DNA of 64,000 nucleotides from RGIG3009 sp045578425. GTDB lineage: Bacteria > Bacillota > Clostridia > Oscillospirales > Acutalibacteraceae. Shown here one piece after another: positions 23,742 through 31,760 of this stretch; positions within the stretch are counted from its first letter, which is position 1, and every line of letters starts with the position of its first letter. The stretch covers positions 16,022 to 80,021 of the forward strand of contig JAZNKF010000023.1 of NCBI GenBank assembly GCA_045578425.1, in the 5' to 3' direction. Under the pieces are notes generated by a model. The model did not search any database, was not told the origin of the DNA, and saw only the letters and a list, made by a program, of their open reading frames with translations. A program made the translations under genes and the position numbers.

Positions 23742-25037
23742 ATGCAAAAGATTTATACAAAAATTGAATCCATTGTCGGTAACGTGGTAACCGTTCAGGC
23801 GACCGGTGTTCGTAACGGGGATTTGGCGCTTGTCGGTAAAAGCTATGCCAATGTTATCAAACTGGATAACGATAAGGTGTATTTGCAGGTGTTTGCCGGT
23901 ACGCAGGGCATCAGTACCACCGATTCGGTAAAATTTCTTAACCGACCGATGATGGTCTCATATTCCGACCATCTTTTGGGTAGGGTTTTTAACGGCACGG
24001 GGATTCCGCGTGACAATGGTCCTGCCCTTACCGAAAACATGATCCCCATTGGCGGACCGTCGGTTAACCCCGCCAAAAGGGTGGTCCCCAAAACGATGAT
24101 TCGCACGGGTATTCCGATGATTGATGTGTTTAACACGTTGGTAGAAAGTCAAAAACTTCCCATTTTTTCCTCTTCGGGTGAACCGTATAACGAACTGTTG
24201 GCTCGCATTGCCATGCAAACCGAAGTGGATGTGATTGTCCTCGGCGGTATGGGACTCAAATATGATGACTACCTCTTTTTCAAAGACACCTTGGAAAAAA
24301 GCGGTGCTATGGGAAGAACGGTTATGTTCATTCATACGGCATCCGACCCGACGGTAGAATGTACGCTTGTTCCGGACATGTCCTTGGCGGTTGCCGAACG
24401 ATTTGCTTTGGATGGCAAAAAAGTGCTGGTGTTGTTGACCGATATGACCAACTATGCCGACGCTCAAAAGGAAACGGCAATCACCATGGAACAAGTACCG
24501 TCCAACCGCGGTTACCCCGGTGATTTGTATAGCTGCCTTGCGGCACGTTACGAAAAAGCGGTTGCTTTTGATGGCTTGGGTTCTGTTACCGTTTTAGGTG
24601 TTACCACCATGCCGGGTGACGATGTCACTCACCCTGTACCCGATAATACGGGTTACATTACGGAAGGGCAGTATTATCTCAAAAACGGAAGGATTGAGCC
24701 GTTTGGTTCGCTTTCCCGTTTAAAGCAAAATGTCAACGGCAAAACGCGTGATGACCACCGCGCTTTAATGGACTGTATGATAAAACTTTACAGTGCCTAC
24801 AAGGAAAGCCTTGAGAAAAAATCCATGGGCTTTTTGATGAGCGAATGGGATGAAAAACTGCTCAAATACGGTGAGTTGTTCGAAACCAAACTCATGGACT
24901 TGCAAGTGAATATCTCGTTGGAAGAAGCACTGGATTTGGGTTGGGAAATTTTAGCCGATTGCTTTTTGCCGAACGAAACGGGTCTCAAAACCAGTCTTTT
25001 GCAGGAACGTTGGCCGAACAAAACGGCTGTCAGTTAA
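23742..25037 (+). CDS. atpB: V-type ATP synthase/ATPase regulatory subunit B
   Basis: Non-catalytic nucleotide-site subunit that alternates with A in the hexamer. 431 residues. It has no P-loop, as expected; the corresponding region is KLPIFSSSGEPYNELLARIA. Other conserved blocks are TRTGIPMIDVFNTLVESQKL-like (MIRTGIPMIDVFNTLV), LLTDMTNYADAQKE and EQVPSNRGYPGDLYS, the arginine region contributing to A-subunit catalysis. Ribosome site AGGAGG precedes the ATG. It lies 10 bases after atpA. Confidence 0.96.
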   Translation: MQKIYTKIESIVGNVVTVQATGVRNGDLALVGKSYANVIKLDNDKVYLQVFAGTQGISTTDSVKFLNRPMMVSYSDHLLGRVFNGTGIPRDNGPALTENMIPIGGPSVNPAKRVVPKTMIRTGIPMIDVFNTLVESQKLPIFSSSGEPYNELLARIAMQTEVDVIVLGGMGLKYDDYLFFKDTLEKSGAMGRTVMFIHTASDPTVECTLVPDMSLAVAERFALDGKKVLVLLTDMTNYADAQKETAITMEQVPSNRGYPGDLYSCLAARYEKAVAFDGLGSVTVLGVTTMPGDDVTHPVPDNTGYITEGQYYLKNGRIEPFGSLSRLKQNVNGKTRDDHRALMDCMIKLYSAYKESLEKKSMGFLMSEWDEKLLKYGELFETKLMDLQVNISLEEALDLGWEILADCFLPNETGLKTSLLQERWPNKTAVS

Positions 25038-25049
25038 CGGGTGAACAGT

Positions 25050-25667
25050 ATGGCATCTGTTAAATTAACAAAAAACGAACTCAAAAAACAAAAAGATAAT
25101 CTCAAACGCTTTCAGCGTTATTTGCCGACTTTGCAACTCAAAAAACAACAACTCCAAACGGTCATCATGCAAGTGGAAGCGGAATTCGAACAAAAGCAAA
25201 AGGAATATGCGGCGGTGGTTAACGGCTTAGATGATTGGGTGGCTGTTTTTTCGGAAAATCAGTTATTCTCTGAAAACCAAAAAATAGAAAATTTGGTAAA
25301 ACCCGATACAGCGGTTTGCAGCAAAAACAACATTGCCGGCGTCATTGTTCCGGTTTTTCAAGAACTTACTTTCAAAGAAATTTCTTACGACGTTGCAGAG
25401 TATCCCTTGTGGGTAGATGAAGCACTGGTCCGCATGCGTGAAATTTCCAAATTGAATGTCTTGTTGCAGACGTTAAAAAAGCAACAAGAGTTATTAAACC
25501 GAGAATTGCGTCTTACCTCGCAGCGGGTTAATTTGTTTGAAAAAATCAAAATTCCCGAAGCAAAAGAAAATATCCGTATAATTGAAATTTACCTTGGTGA
25601 CCAACAAACCAGTGCGGTTGTACGCGGCAAAATTGCTAAAAGCAAAAGGCAGGTGACTACAACATGA
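25050..25667 (+). CDS. atpD: V-type ATPase subunit D (central rotor shaft)
   Basis: Central rotor shaft subunit, 205 residues from ATG 25050, whose N-terminus MASVKLTKNELKKQKDNLKR is close to the family start (KLTKNEL). The protein is two long helices expected to form a coiled coil (about 8-70 and 125-185) with a variable middle. A GTG at 25041 is a possible alternative start nine bases upstream. It overlaps atpI by four bases (ATGA). No gene for the usual partner, subunit F, is found in the cluster. Confidence 0.92.
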   Translation: MASVKLTKNELKKQKDNLKRFQRYLPTLQLKKQQLQTVIMQVEAEFEQKQKEYAAVVNGLDDWVAVFSENQLFSENQKIENLVKPDTAVCSKNNIAGVIVPVFQELTFKEISYDVAEYPLWVDEALVRMREISKLNVLLQTLKKQQELLNRELRLTSQRVNLFEKIKIPEAKENIRIIEIYLGDQQTSAVVRGKIAKSKRQVTTT

Positions 25668-27487
25668 TTGAAAAAATGAAATCGATTTGTGTTGTGGCTC
25701 AGCAATCTCGAAAAGAGGAAATGCTTACCAGTCTTCGCGATTTAGGAATTTTGCATATTTCCGAAAAGAAAACGGCTGACCCGGTTTTCCTTGAACGATT
25801 TTCTACTCTTTCCAAGCTTTTATTGGAACTAAAAAACTATATCACACAAGAAAATAATGAACCGATTGCTTTGGATGAAGATGAGTTCGAAACCATGTAT
25901 CAAAACACCGTTTTAGCCTTGGAAAGAAAGAACACACTTCTGACCAAACGAACAGAACTCTTACTCGAATCTGAAAAGTTAAAACCATGGGGTGACTTTG
26001 ACTCTTCCGCTATTCAAGAACTTTCAAAAAAGGTAGAACTTCATTTTTACCGACTGGATAAGAAAGAATATAAATCCCTTGTCGCGGATAAAGCATATTC
26101 TTTTATTCGATTGTCACCGGCAGATAAAATGGAAACGGTGGCGGTACTGGGTAAATTGAATGATTCGTACAACGGTATTGAGTTTGTTATTCCCGAAAAA
26201 GGCCCTGTTCAGTTGCAACATGAGTTAGAAGTCTGTGAAAAAGAGCTTACGGAATGTGAAGCAATCCTCACGCAATCCGCCAAACATTTGCAAAACTACT
26301 CGGTGCAATTACTCAAAACGCAAAACGATATGGAGTATTCTTCTGTCAGCGAAACACTCAACACAGAAGATTCACTGATTTGGCTTAGCGGCTATATTCC
26401 TGCCACTGAAGAAGAAACTTTTTCGGCTGTTGCCAAAGAAAAAAGTTGGGCATGGACGGTTAGCGATATCCAAGATGACGATGCCAATGTGCCTACCAAG
26501 ATTCGTTACGGCAAATTAACAGGATTGATAAAGCCGGTGTTTGATATTTTGGGTGTCGTACCGGGATATAGGGAATACGATATTTCCTTTTGGTTTTTGG
26601 CATTTTTTGCGTTGTTCTTTGCCATGATTATCGGCGACGCCGGGTACGGAACGTTGTTCTTGGCAGGCACCGTCATATTCCATGTCAAGGCGAAAAAAAC
26701 GACGAATATTACTTTGTTGCTGTACCTGTTGTCGACGACAACCATTGTCTGGGGCGCACTTACGGGAACGTGGTTTGGCTTGGAAGACGCTATGAAAATC
26801 CCCGTGTTAAAATCACTGGTGCTGCCATCTTTGGCTAACTATCCGCAATATTTTTCGGTTTCGTCCTCCGCGGTGCAAAACAATGTTATGAAGTTTTGTT
26901 TCAGTATCGGGGTTGTCCAATTAGCTTTGGCTTGTATTATGAATATTCGCCGAAAAGCTACCGAAAAAAATTTGAGTTGGATTGCTGATGTTGGATGGTT
27001 GGTTGCCATTTCTGCGTTGTATTTGGTAGTGCTCAATTTGGTTATTGGAGAAAGCATCAATTTTGGTATTGTTGCAACCTTTGTGATTGTCGGCTTTTTG
27101 CTGGTTGTTTTGTTCGGTGGAATGGCACCGGATAAAACGTTTTCGCAGGGCCTCAAAGCGGGACTTTCGGATGCCTTTACCGTGTTTTTGAACACGATAT
27201 CCGCCTTTGGTAACGTGATGAGTTATATTCGTTTGTTTGCGGTTGGTATGGCATCTCTTGCCATTGCCCAGAGTTTTAACGATATGGCAGCCGGGTTTGA
27301 CGGTGTTTTGGTTATCATCGGTGCCGTTATCATGGTGATTGGTCATCTGCTCAATATCGTTATGGGATTTTTGTCGGTAGTGGTTCACGGCGTGCGCCTT
27401 AACCTGTTGGAATTTTCAGGTCAATTGGGAATGGAATGGTCCGGTGTTGCGTATGAGCCATTTAAAAATTTAACAAATAAAAAATAA
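25664..27487 (+). CDS. atpI: V-type ATPase subunit I (membrane stator)
   Basis: Large membrane stator subunit (a/I) that carries ions past the ring. 607 residues: an N-terminal cytosolic part with coiled coils (1-300) and a C-terminal half with about seven to eight membrane segments. Typical membrane motifs are FFALFFAMIIGDAGYG, NTISAFGNVMSYIRLFAVGM (the essential arginine is in SYIRLFAVG) and the C-terminal HGVRLNLLEFSGQLG. Start ATG overlaps atpD stop (ATGA). It is followed by atpK. Confidence 0.96.
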   Translation: MIEKMKSICVVAQQSRKEEMLTSLRDLGILHISEKKTADPVFLERFSTLSKLLLELKNYITQENNEPIALDEDEFETMYQNTVLALERKNTLLTKRTELLLESEKLKPWGDFDSSAIQELSKKVELHFYRLDKKEYKSLVADKAYSFIRLSPADKMETVAVLGKLNDSYNGIEFVIPEKGPVQLQHELEVCEKELTECEAILTQSAKHLQNYSVQLLKTQNDMEYSSVSETLNTEDSLIWLSGYIPATEEETFSAVAKEKSWAWTVSDIQDDDANVPTKIRYGKLTGLIKPVFDILGVVPGYREYDISFWFLAFFALFFAMIIGDAGYGTLFLAGTVIFHVKAKKTTNITLLLYLLSTTTIVWGALTGTWFGLEDAMKIPVLKSLVLPSLANYPQYFSVSSSAVQNNVMKFCFSIGVVQLALACIMNIRRKATEKNLSWIADVGWLVAISALYLVVLNLVIGESINFGIVATFVIVGFLLVVLFGGMAPDKTFSQGLKAGLSDAFTVFLNTISAFGNVMSYIRLFAVGMASLAIAQSFNDMAAGFDGVLVIIGAVIMVIGHLLNIVMGFLSVVVHGVRLNLLEFSGQLGMEWSGVAYEPFKNLTNKK

Positions 27488-27499
27488 GGAGAGTATAGT

Positions 27500-27937
27500 A
27501 TGGGAATTCAATTTATTGGTATGGCATGTGCCTTGGGCTTTTCTGCCATCGGTTCAGCTTTTGGAGCGGGCTATGCCGCGTTGGCATCTGCCGGCGCTTG
27601 GAAAAAATGTTACGCAAACGGAAAACCGGCACCGTTTATGATGGTGGCATTTTCCGGCGCACCGCTGACACAGACGATTTACGGTTTCTTGTTGATGAAC
27701 TTTATCCGCAGTGCGTTTGAAGCAGGTACCGCTTCTGCTATGCTGTGTATGTCGTTAGGTATCGTTTCTGGCATTGCCATTGGTCTTTCGGCCTTGTTCC
27801 AAGGCAAAGTTGCCGCTGCCTCCGCTGACGCTCTCGGCGAAACGGGTAAGGGTACTGCAAACTATTTTATCGTCATCGGTATCGTGGAAACCGTCGCGCT
27901 CTTTACGTTGGTATTTAGCTTGTTGCTGTTACAATAA
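27500..27937 (+). CDS. atpK: V-type ATPase subunit K (rotor ring proteolipid), Na+-type ligands
   Basis: Ring-forming proteolipid, 145 residues, two fused hairpins (four membrane helices). The ion-binding carboxylate is E130 in GIVETVAL. The side-chain ligands known for the Na+ ring of Enterococcus hirae NtpK (Thr64, Gln65, Gln110, Glu139) align with T57, Q58, Q101 and E130 here, so a Na+-coupled ring is predicted. The first hairpin lacks a carboxylate at the equivalent site. Last gene of the operon, followed by a strong terminator. Confidence 0.95.
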   Translation: MGIQFIGMACALGFSAIGSAFGAGYAALASAGAWKKCYANGKPAPFMMVAFSGAPLTQTIYGFLLMNFIRSAFEAGTASAMLCMSLGIVSGIAIGLSALFQGKVAAASADALGETGKGTANYFIVIGIVETVALFTLVFSLLLLQ

Positions 27938-27956
27938 AAACACATATATAAATCAC

Positions 27957-28000
27957 AAAAAAGCGCCATGTTAGGCTCAAAGCCTAGCATGGCGCTTTTT
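27957..28000 (+). terminator. Terminator of the V-ATPase operon
   Basis: AAAAAGCGCCATG and CATGGCGCTTTTT form the outer stem, and TAGGCT/AGCCTA the inner stem with loop CAA, followed by a T-run. A long, nearly perfect hairpin that also marks the left border of the polysaccharide locus. Confidence 0.92.
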
Positions 28001-28047
28001 ATTGCCAAGGTTACAGAAGGCATATCTTAAGAACAAAGCGGTTGGTA

Positions 28048-28076
28048 TTGACTTATTATATATATTATAATATAAT
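28048..28076 (+). promoter_or_regulatory. Candidate promoter of the polysaccharide locus
   Basis: TTGACT (28048-28053) and TATAAT (28071-28076) are 17 bases apart in a very AT-rich tract, leaving an untranslated leader of about 160 bases before the first gene. The tract of alternating T and A gives several other possible -10 sequences. I see no clear attenuator hairpin in the leader. Confidence 0.6.
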
Positions 28077-28245
28077 ATAAGAAAATGTGTTAGTATATAC
28101 TACAGTTTGTTTGGACTATTGGAACTACCGAATACAATGTCTAGGAGATTAAAATTAGGTTTACTGTTGGAAATTGTTTGGATTTCAATACCGTATCTTT
28201 TAGCGTGATAATCTTTAACGATTTTTTGAAATGGTGGTTAAAAAA

Positions 28246-28881
28246 ATGAAATATCTTGTGGTAAAGCGTATACTGGATATAGCGGCTTCGTTTATTGGAC
28301 TTGTTATAGCAGCAATACCAATGCTAATGGTTGCTGTGCTTATTAAGGTCGATTCGCGGGGCCCTGTTTTTTTTAAGCAAAAAAGATTAGGACTTGACGG
28401 CAAAGAATTTTACATATACAAATTTCGCTCAATGATTGTAGATGCCGAAAAGTCAGGTGTGTATTCTGACAATAAAGATACCCGGCTTACAAGAGTAGGA
28501 AAGATTCTCAGAAAAACAAGCATAGATGAAGTGCCGCAGTTTATTAACATACTTAAAGGCGATATGAGTTTTATCGGCCCAAGACCGCCGCTTACCTATC
28601 ATCCTTGGCCAATTGAAGAATATACCGAAGAGCAAAAAAGAATGTTTTCTGTACGCCCGGGTATTACAGGTTGGGCACAGGTAAATGGCAGAAAAAATGT
28701 AGAATGGAACCGAAGAATAGAACTGAATGTTTGGTACGTTGACAACATTTCTTTAAAGCTTGATTTCAAGGTGTTTTTCTTAACGGTGTTCAAGATATTT
28801 ACCAATGCCGATAATGAAAATATTGGCAAAACAGTTGTAACTGTGGCCGAAACTAAGTCAGAAGAAACGGTGGATGCCTAA
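28246..28881 (+). CDS. Sugar-1-phosphate transferase initiating polysaccharide synthesis (small monotopic PGT)
   Basis: Membrane enzyme that moves a sugar-1-phosphate from UDP-sugar to undecaprenyl phosphate, the first step of repeat-unit assembly. 211 residues, the short PglC/EpsL form without the N-terminal domain of WbaP. Seen: re-entrant membrane helix (about 8-34), SRGPVFFKQKRLG, KFRSMIVDAE, the catalytic D94-E95 pair in TSIDEVPQFINILKGDMSF and IGPRPP. ATG 28246 is preferred (GGTGG upstream); an in-frame ATG at 28231 lies 15 bases earlier. First gene of the locus. The sugar used is unknown. Confidence 0.93.
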   Translation: MKYLVVKRILDIAASFIGLVIAAIPMLMVAVLIKVDSRGPVFFKQKRLGLDGKEFYIYKFRSMIVDAEKSGVYSDNKDTRLTRVGKILRKTSIDEVPQFINILKGDMSFIGPRPPLTYHPWPIEEYTEEQKRMFSVRPGITGWAQVNGRKNVEWNRRIELNVWYVDNISLKLDFKVFFLTVFKIFTNADNENIGKTVVTVAETKSEETVDA

Positions 28882-28898
28882 ATATAGGGGGGAAAACC

Positions 28899-29735
28899 TT
28901 GCTAAAACTGATGTACATAACCAAGGACCCAAATGTTGCTTTAATTGCTGAAAAAGCCGGAGTTGATAGAATTTTTGTTGACTTGGAATACATTGGAAAG
29001 GGTTTACGTCAAGGCGGTATGGATACGGTTCAAAATCGTCATACACCAAGTGATGTTAAAAAAATTAAAAAGGTTTTAACCTCGTCTAAGGTTGTGGCAA
29101 GGATAAACCCTGTTCACGATGTATCCATCACAAAGAAATACAAAGGTACGGAACGTGAAGTTGCGTCGGTTATTCGTGCAGGAGCCGATATTGTTATGCT
29201 TCCCTTTTTTAAAACCGCCGACGAAGTAAGGCGATTTGTTAAAGCTGTTAAGGGTAAGGCCAAAACGCTTCTTCTTTTTGAAACACCGGAATCACTTGAA
29301 AATATTGATGAGATTTTAGAAATAGAAGGAATAGACGAGGTGTTTATTGGCCTTAACGATCTAAGCCTTGGCTATGGTTTTAAGTTTATGTTTAAACCTT
29401 TAGCCGATGGAACGGTTGATAAGGTGATAGAAAAGTTTAAGGCGAAAAACATCCCTTACGGTTTTGGCGGAGTAGCCGCCTTAGGTCATGGTGCTCTTCC
29501 CGGCGAAAAGGTTATTGCTGAGCATTATCGTCTTGGTTCCACCTGTGTTATTCTTTCGAGAAGCTTTTGCAACACTTCCATTATTGATAATATCGATGTT
29601 ATCAATATGACTTTTAAAAACGGAATTAAAGAAATCAGAGAATTTGAAGAATATTGCACAAAGCAAGAAAAGCTTTTCTTTGAAGACAACAGAAAATCGG
29701 TTAAGAAAATAGTAGACGAAATTTGTCAGGGGTAA
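28899..29735 (+). CDS. HpcH/HpaI aldolase family protein
   Basis: 278 residues, TIM-barrel of the HpcH/HpaI aldolase/citrate lyase family. Landmarks are GVDRIFVDLEYIGKG, VVARINPVHD, GADIVMLPFFKTADEV, the metal-binding glutamate region LLLFETPESLENIDEI and EVFIGLNDLSLG with a metal-binding Asp. Such enzymes join or split pyruvate-type units with aldehydes. It sits between the initiating transferase and a 2-hydroxyacid dehydrogenase, only 3 bases apart, so the two probably make a 2-hydroxy acid or an acid sugar for the polysaccharide; substrate unknown. TTG start with AGGGGGGAAAA upstream. Confidence 0.85.
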   Translation: MLKLMYITKDPNVALIAEKAGVDRIFVDLEYIGKGLRQGGMDTVQNRHTPSDVKKIKKVLTSSKVVARINPVHDVSITKKYKGTEREVASVIRAGADIVMLPFFKTADEVRRFVKAVKGKAKTLLLFETPESLENIDEILEIEGIDEVFIGLNDLSLGYGFKFMFKPLADGTVDKVIEKFKAKNIPYGFGGVAALGHGALPGEKVIAEHYRLGSTCVILSRSFCNTSIIDNIDVINMTFKNGIKEIREFEEYCTKQEKLFFEDNRKSVKKIVDEICQG

Positions 29736-29738
29736 GAT

Positions 29739-30635
29739 ATGAACTTACTTATAACCGGTGCTTTTTCCTGCACCAAAGAACAACTAAACACAATTAAGTT
29801 GCTGGGGCACGAAGTTGTTTTTATGCAACAAGAAAAAGATGTACTACCCTGCGAATATTCTTGGGTAGAAGGAATTATTGGTAACGGAATCTTTCTTCAT
29901 CATCCCATCGAAAAATTTTCTTCTCTCAAATTTATTCAATTAACGTCCGCCGGATTCGATAGAGTACCGATGGATTATGTGGCAAAAACGGGGATTAAGA
30001 TATTTAATGCCCGTGGGGTATACAGTATCCCAATGGCTGAATTTGCACTTGCTGGTGTTTTAAGTCTATATAAAAAACTCAAGTTTTTTTATGAAAACCA
30101 AAAGCAACATGTTTGGAAAAAGCAGATTGGTATAAACGAACTTTTTGAAAAAAACATTTTAATTGTTGGTGTGGGAAGTGTTGGGACAGAATGTGCCAAA
30201 CGTTTTTCAGCCATGGGTTGTAATGTTTTCGGCGCGGACTTATACCCGAATAAGTCGGAATATTTCTTGGAAGTTTTTTCAATGGAAAAACTGGACTCAC
30301 TACTTAAAAGCGCCGATGTCGTAGTGTTAACGTTACCGCTAACCGATGAAACAAAACATTTTTTTGATAAGAACAAGTTCGGCAAAATGAAAAACGGCGC
30401 ACTTCTTGTCAATATATCACGGGGTGCGGTTGTCAATACCAATGATTTAATCGATGCTCTAAATCAAAATCTCGGTGGAGCGGTACTTGATGTTTTTGAA
30501 ACAGAACCGCTTTGTGAAGACAGCCCTCTGTGGGAAATGGAAAATGTTATTGTAACACCCCATAACAGTTTTGTTGGAGAGGGTAACAACAAACGGTTAT
30601 TTGATGTTGTAGAAAAAAATCTTAGTGAACGTTAA
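29739..30635 (+). CDS. D-isomer 2-hydroxyacid dehydrogenase family protein
   Basis: 298 residues, NAD(P)-dependent reductase. The Rossmann motif is ILIVGVGSVGTECAKRF (G-x-G-x-x-G), with the catalytic Arg in LLVNISRGAVVNTNDL, the acid in LDVFETEPL and the catalytic His in VTPHNSF, the Arg-Glu-His set of the family. The N-terminal substrate domain begins LLITGAFSCTKEQ. It follows the aldolase after 3 bases, which suggests it reduces the aldolase product, a 2-keto acid. The chemical product is not known. It overlaps or abuts the next glycosyltransferase. Confidence 0.88.
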   Translation: MNLLITGAFSCTKEQLNTIKLLGHEVVFMQQEKDVLPCEYSWVEGIIGNGIFLHHPIEKFSSLKFIQLTSAGFDRVPMDYVAKTGIKIFNARGVYSIPMAEFALAGVLSLYKKLKFFYENQKQHVWKKQIGINELFEKNILIVGVGSVGTECAKRFSAMGCNVFGADLYPNKSEYFLEVFSMEKLDSLLKSADVVVLTLPLTDETKHFFDKNKFGKMKNGALLVNISRGAVVNTNDLIDALNQNLGGAVLDVFETEPLCEDSPLWEMENVIVTPHNSFVGEGNNKRLFDVVEKNLSER

Positions 30636-30648
30636 AGGGGTATGTGTT

Positions 30649-31755
30649 TTGAAGTTTATACTTGTTTCGCCTAAAAACAGAACCTCGTATAATTTTAGGG
30701 GCGATTTAATCAAGAAAATTATTTCAGCGGGTTATGAAGTGGTTGTTACCGGCCCCAATAGAGACAATGTGGACAAGATAGAAGAGCTTGGTGCTCGCTT
30801 TGTTGAAATCCCAATGAATAAAAACGGCGTAAATCCTATCCATGATATTCAATATTTGAGGGCACTTAAAAAGCTTTTTAGATCAGAAAAACCTGATGTG
30901 ACGTTGGGTTATACCAGCAAACCGGTAATCTACGGCTCGATTGCCGCTAAAATGGCTAAGGTGCCACATATAGCGGCAATGGTTACCGGCGCAGGTTATG
31001 CTTTTACTGCAAAGTCAGCAAAAGCCAAACTTATCAAAACGGTTATGTCCATGCTTTATAAAATGGCATTTAAGTCGGCATCTGTTGCCATATTCCAAAA
31101 TAGTGATGATAAGGAACAGTTTATAAAAGAAAAACTCGTTCAAGAAGATAAATGTGTTGTGGTTAACGGTTCCGGTGTTAACACTGAAAAATTTGCGGTT
31201 GCTCCTTTTCCTGAACAATTAACGTTTTTTATGCTTTCTCGTGTAATGAACTCAAAAGGAATAAGAGAATATCTTAGAGCCTGCGAAATAGTTAAAGAAA
31301 AGCACCCCGAAGTAAGACTAATGTTGCTGGGTGCTTGTGAAGGAATACAAGATTCCATTTCTCCGGAAGAACTAAAAACATATGTTGATCGCGGAATAAT
31401 CGAGCACTTTGGAGAAACCGATACAGTCGCGGATTATTATAAACAATGTTCGGTTTACGTTCTTCCCTCTTACCGAGAGGGAACACCGCGTACGGTTTTG
31501 GAAGCAATGGCTATGGGCCGCCCGATTATTACAACGGATGCACCCGGTTGCCGAGAAACGGTAATCGATGGCAAAACCGGATTTTTAGTTCCTGTCATGG
31601 ATGCTGACGCCGTAGCCGAAAAAATGATGGAATTTATAAACAAACCCGAACTCATTCCGCAAATGGGTCAAGAAAGTCTTGATTACTGCAAAGAAAAGTT
31701 CGACGTTAATAAGGTAAACAACGATATGTGCAACTATCTTGGGATAAAGGAGTAA
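30649..31755 (+). CDS. Glycosyltransferase family 4 (GT-B)
   Basis: GT4 transferase, about 368 residues, of the type that extends lipid-linked repeat units on the cytoplasmic side. The N-terminal domain has FILVSPKNRTSYNFRG and the acceptor region; the C-terminal donor domain has the E-x7-E motif in SYREGTPRTVLEAMAMGRP followed by TTDAPGCRETV. I choose TTG 30649 because AAAGGGG (30634-30640) is correctly spaced for it; the upstream in-frame GTG at 30625 overlaps the previous gene and lacks a site. Similar to PglA/CapM-type transferases. Confidence 0.88.
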   Translation: MKFILVSPKNRTSYNFRGDLIKKIISAGYEVVVTGPNRDNVDKIEELGARFVEIPMNKNGVNPIHDIQYLRALKKLFRSEKPDVTLGYTSKPVIYGSIAAKMAKVPHIAAMVTGAGYAFTAKSAKAKLIKTVMSMLYKMAFKSASVAIFQNSDDKEQFIKEKLVQEDKCVVVNGSGVNTEKFAVAPFPEQLTFFMLSRVMNSKGIREYLRACEIVKEKHPEVRLMLLGACEGIQDSISPEELKTYVDRGIIEHFGETDTVADYYKQCSVYVLPSYREGTPRTVLEAMAMGRPIITTDAPGCRETVIDGKTGFLVPVMDADAVAEKMMEFINKPELIPQMGQESLDYCKEKFDVNKVNNDMCNYLGIKE

Positions 31756-31760
31756 GAAAA

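Noticed and set aside
28051..28080. TA-repeat tract as a phase-variation microsatellite
   Set aside because: The tract is irregular rather than a pure repeat and contains a plausible -10 element; no evidence of slippage can be read from one sequence.
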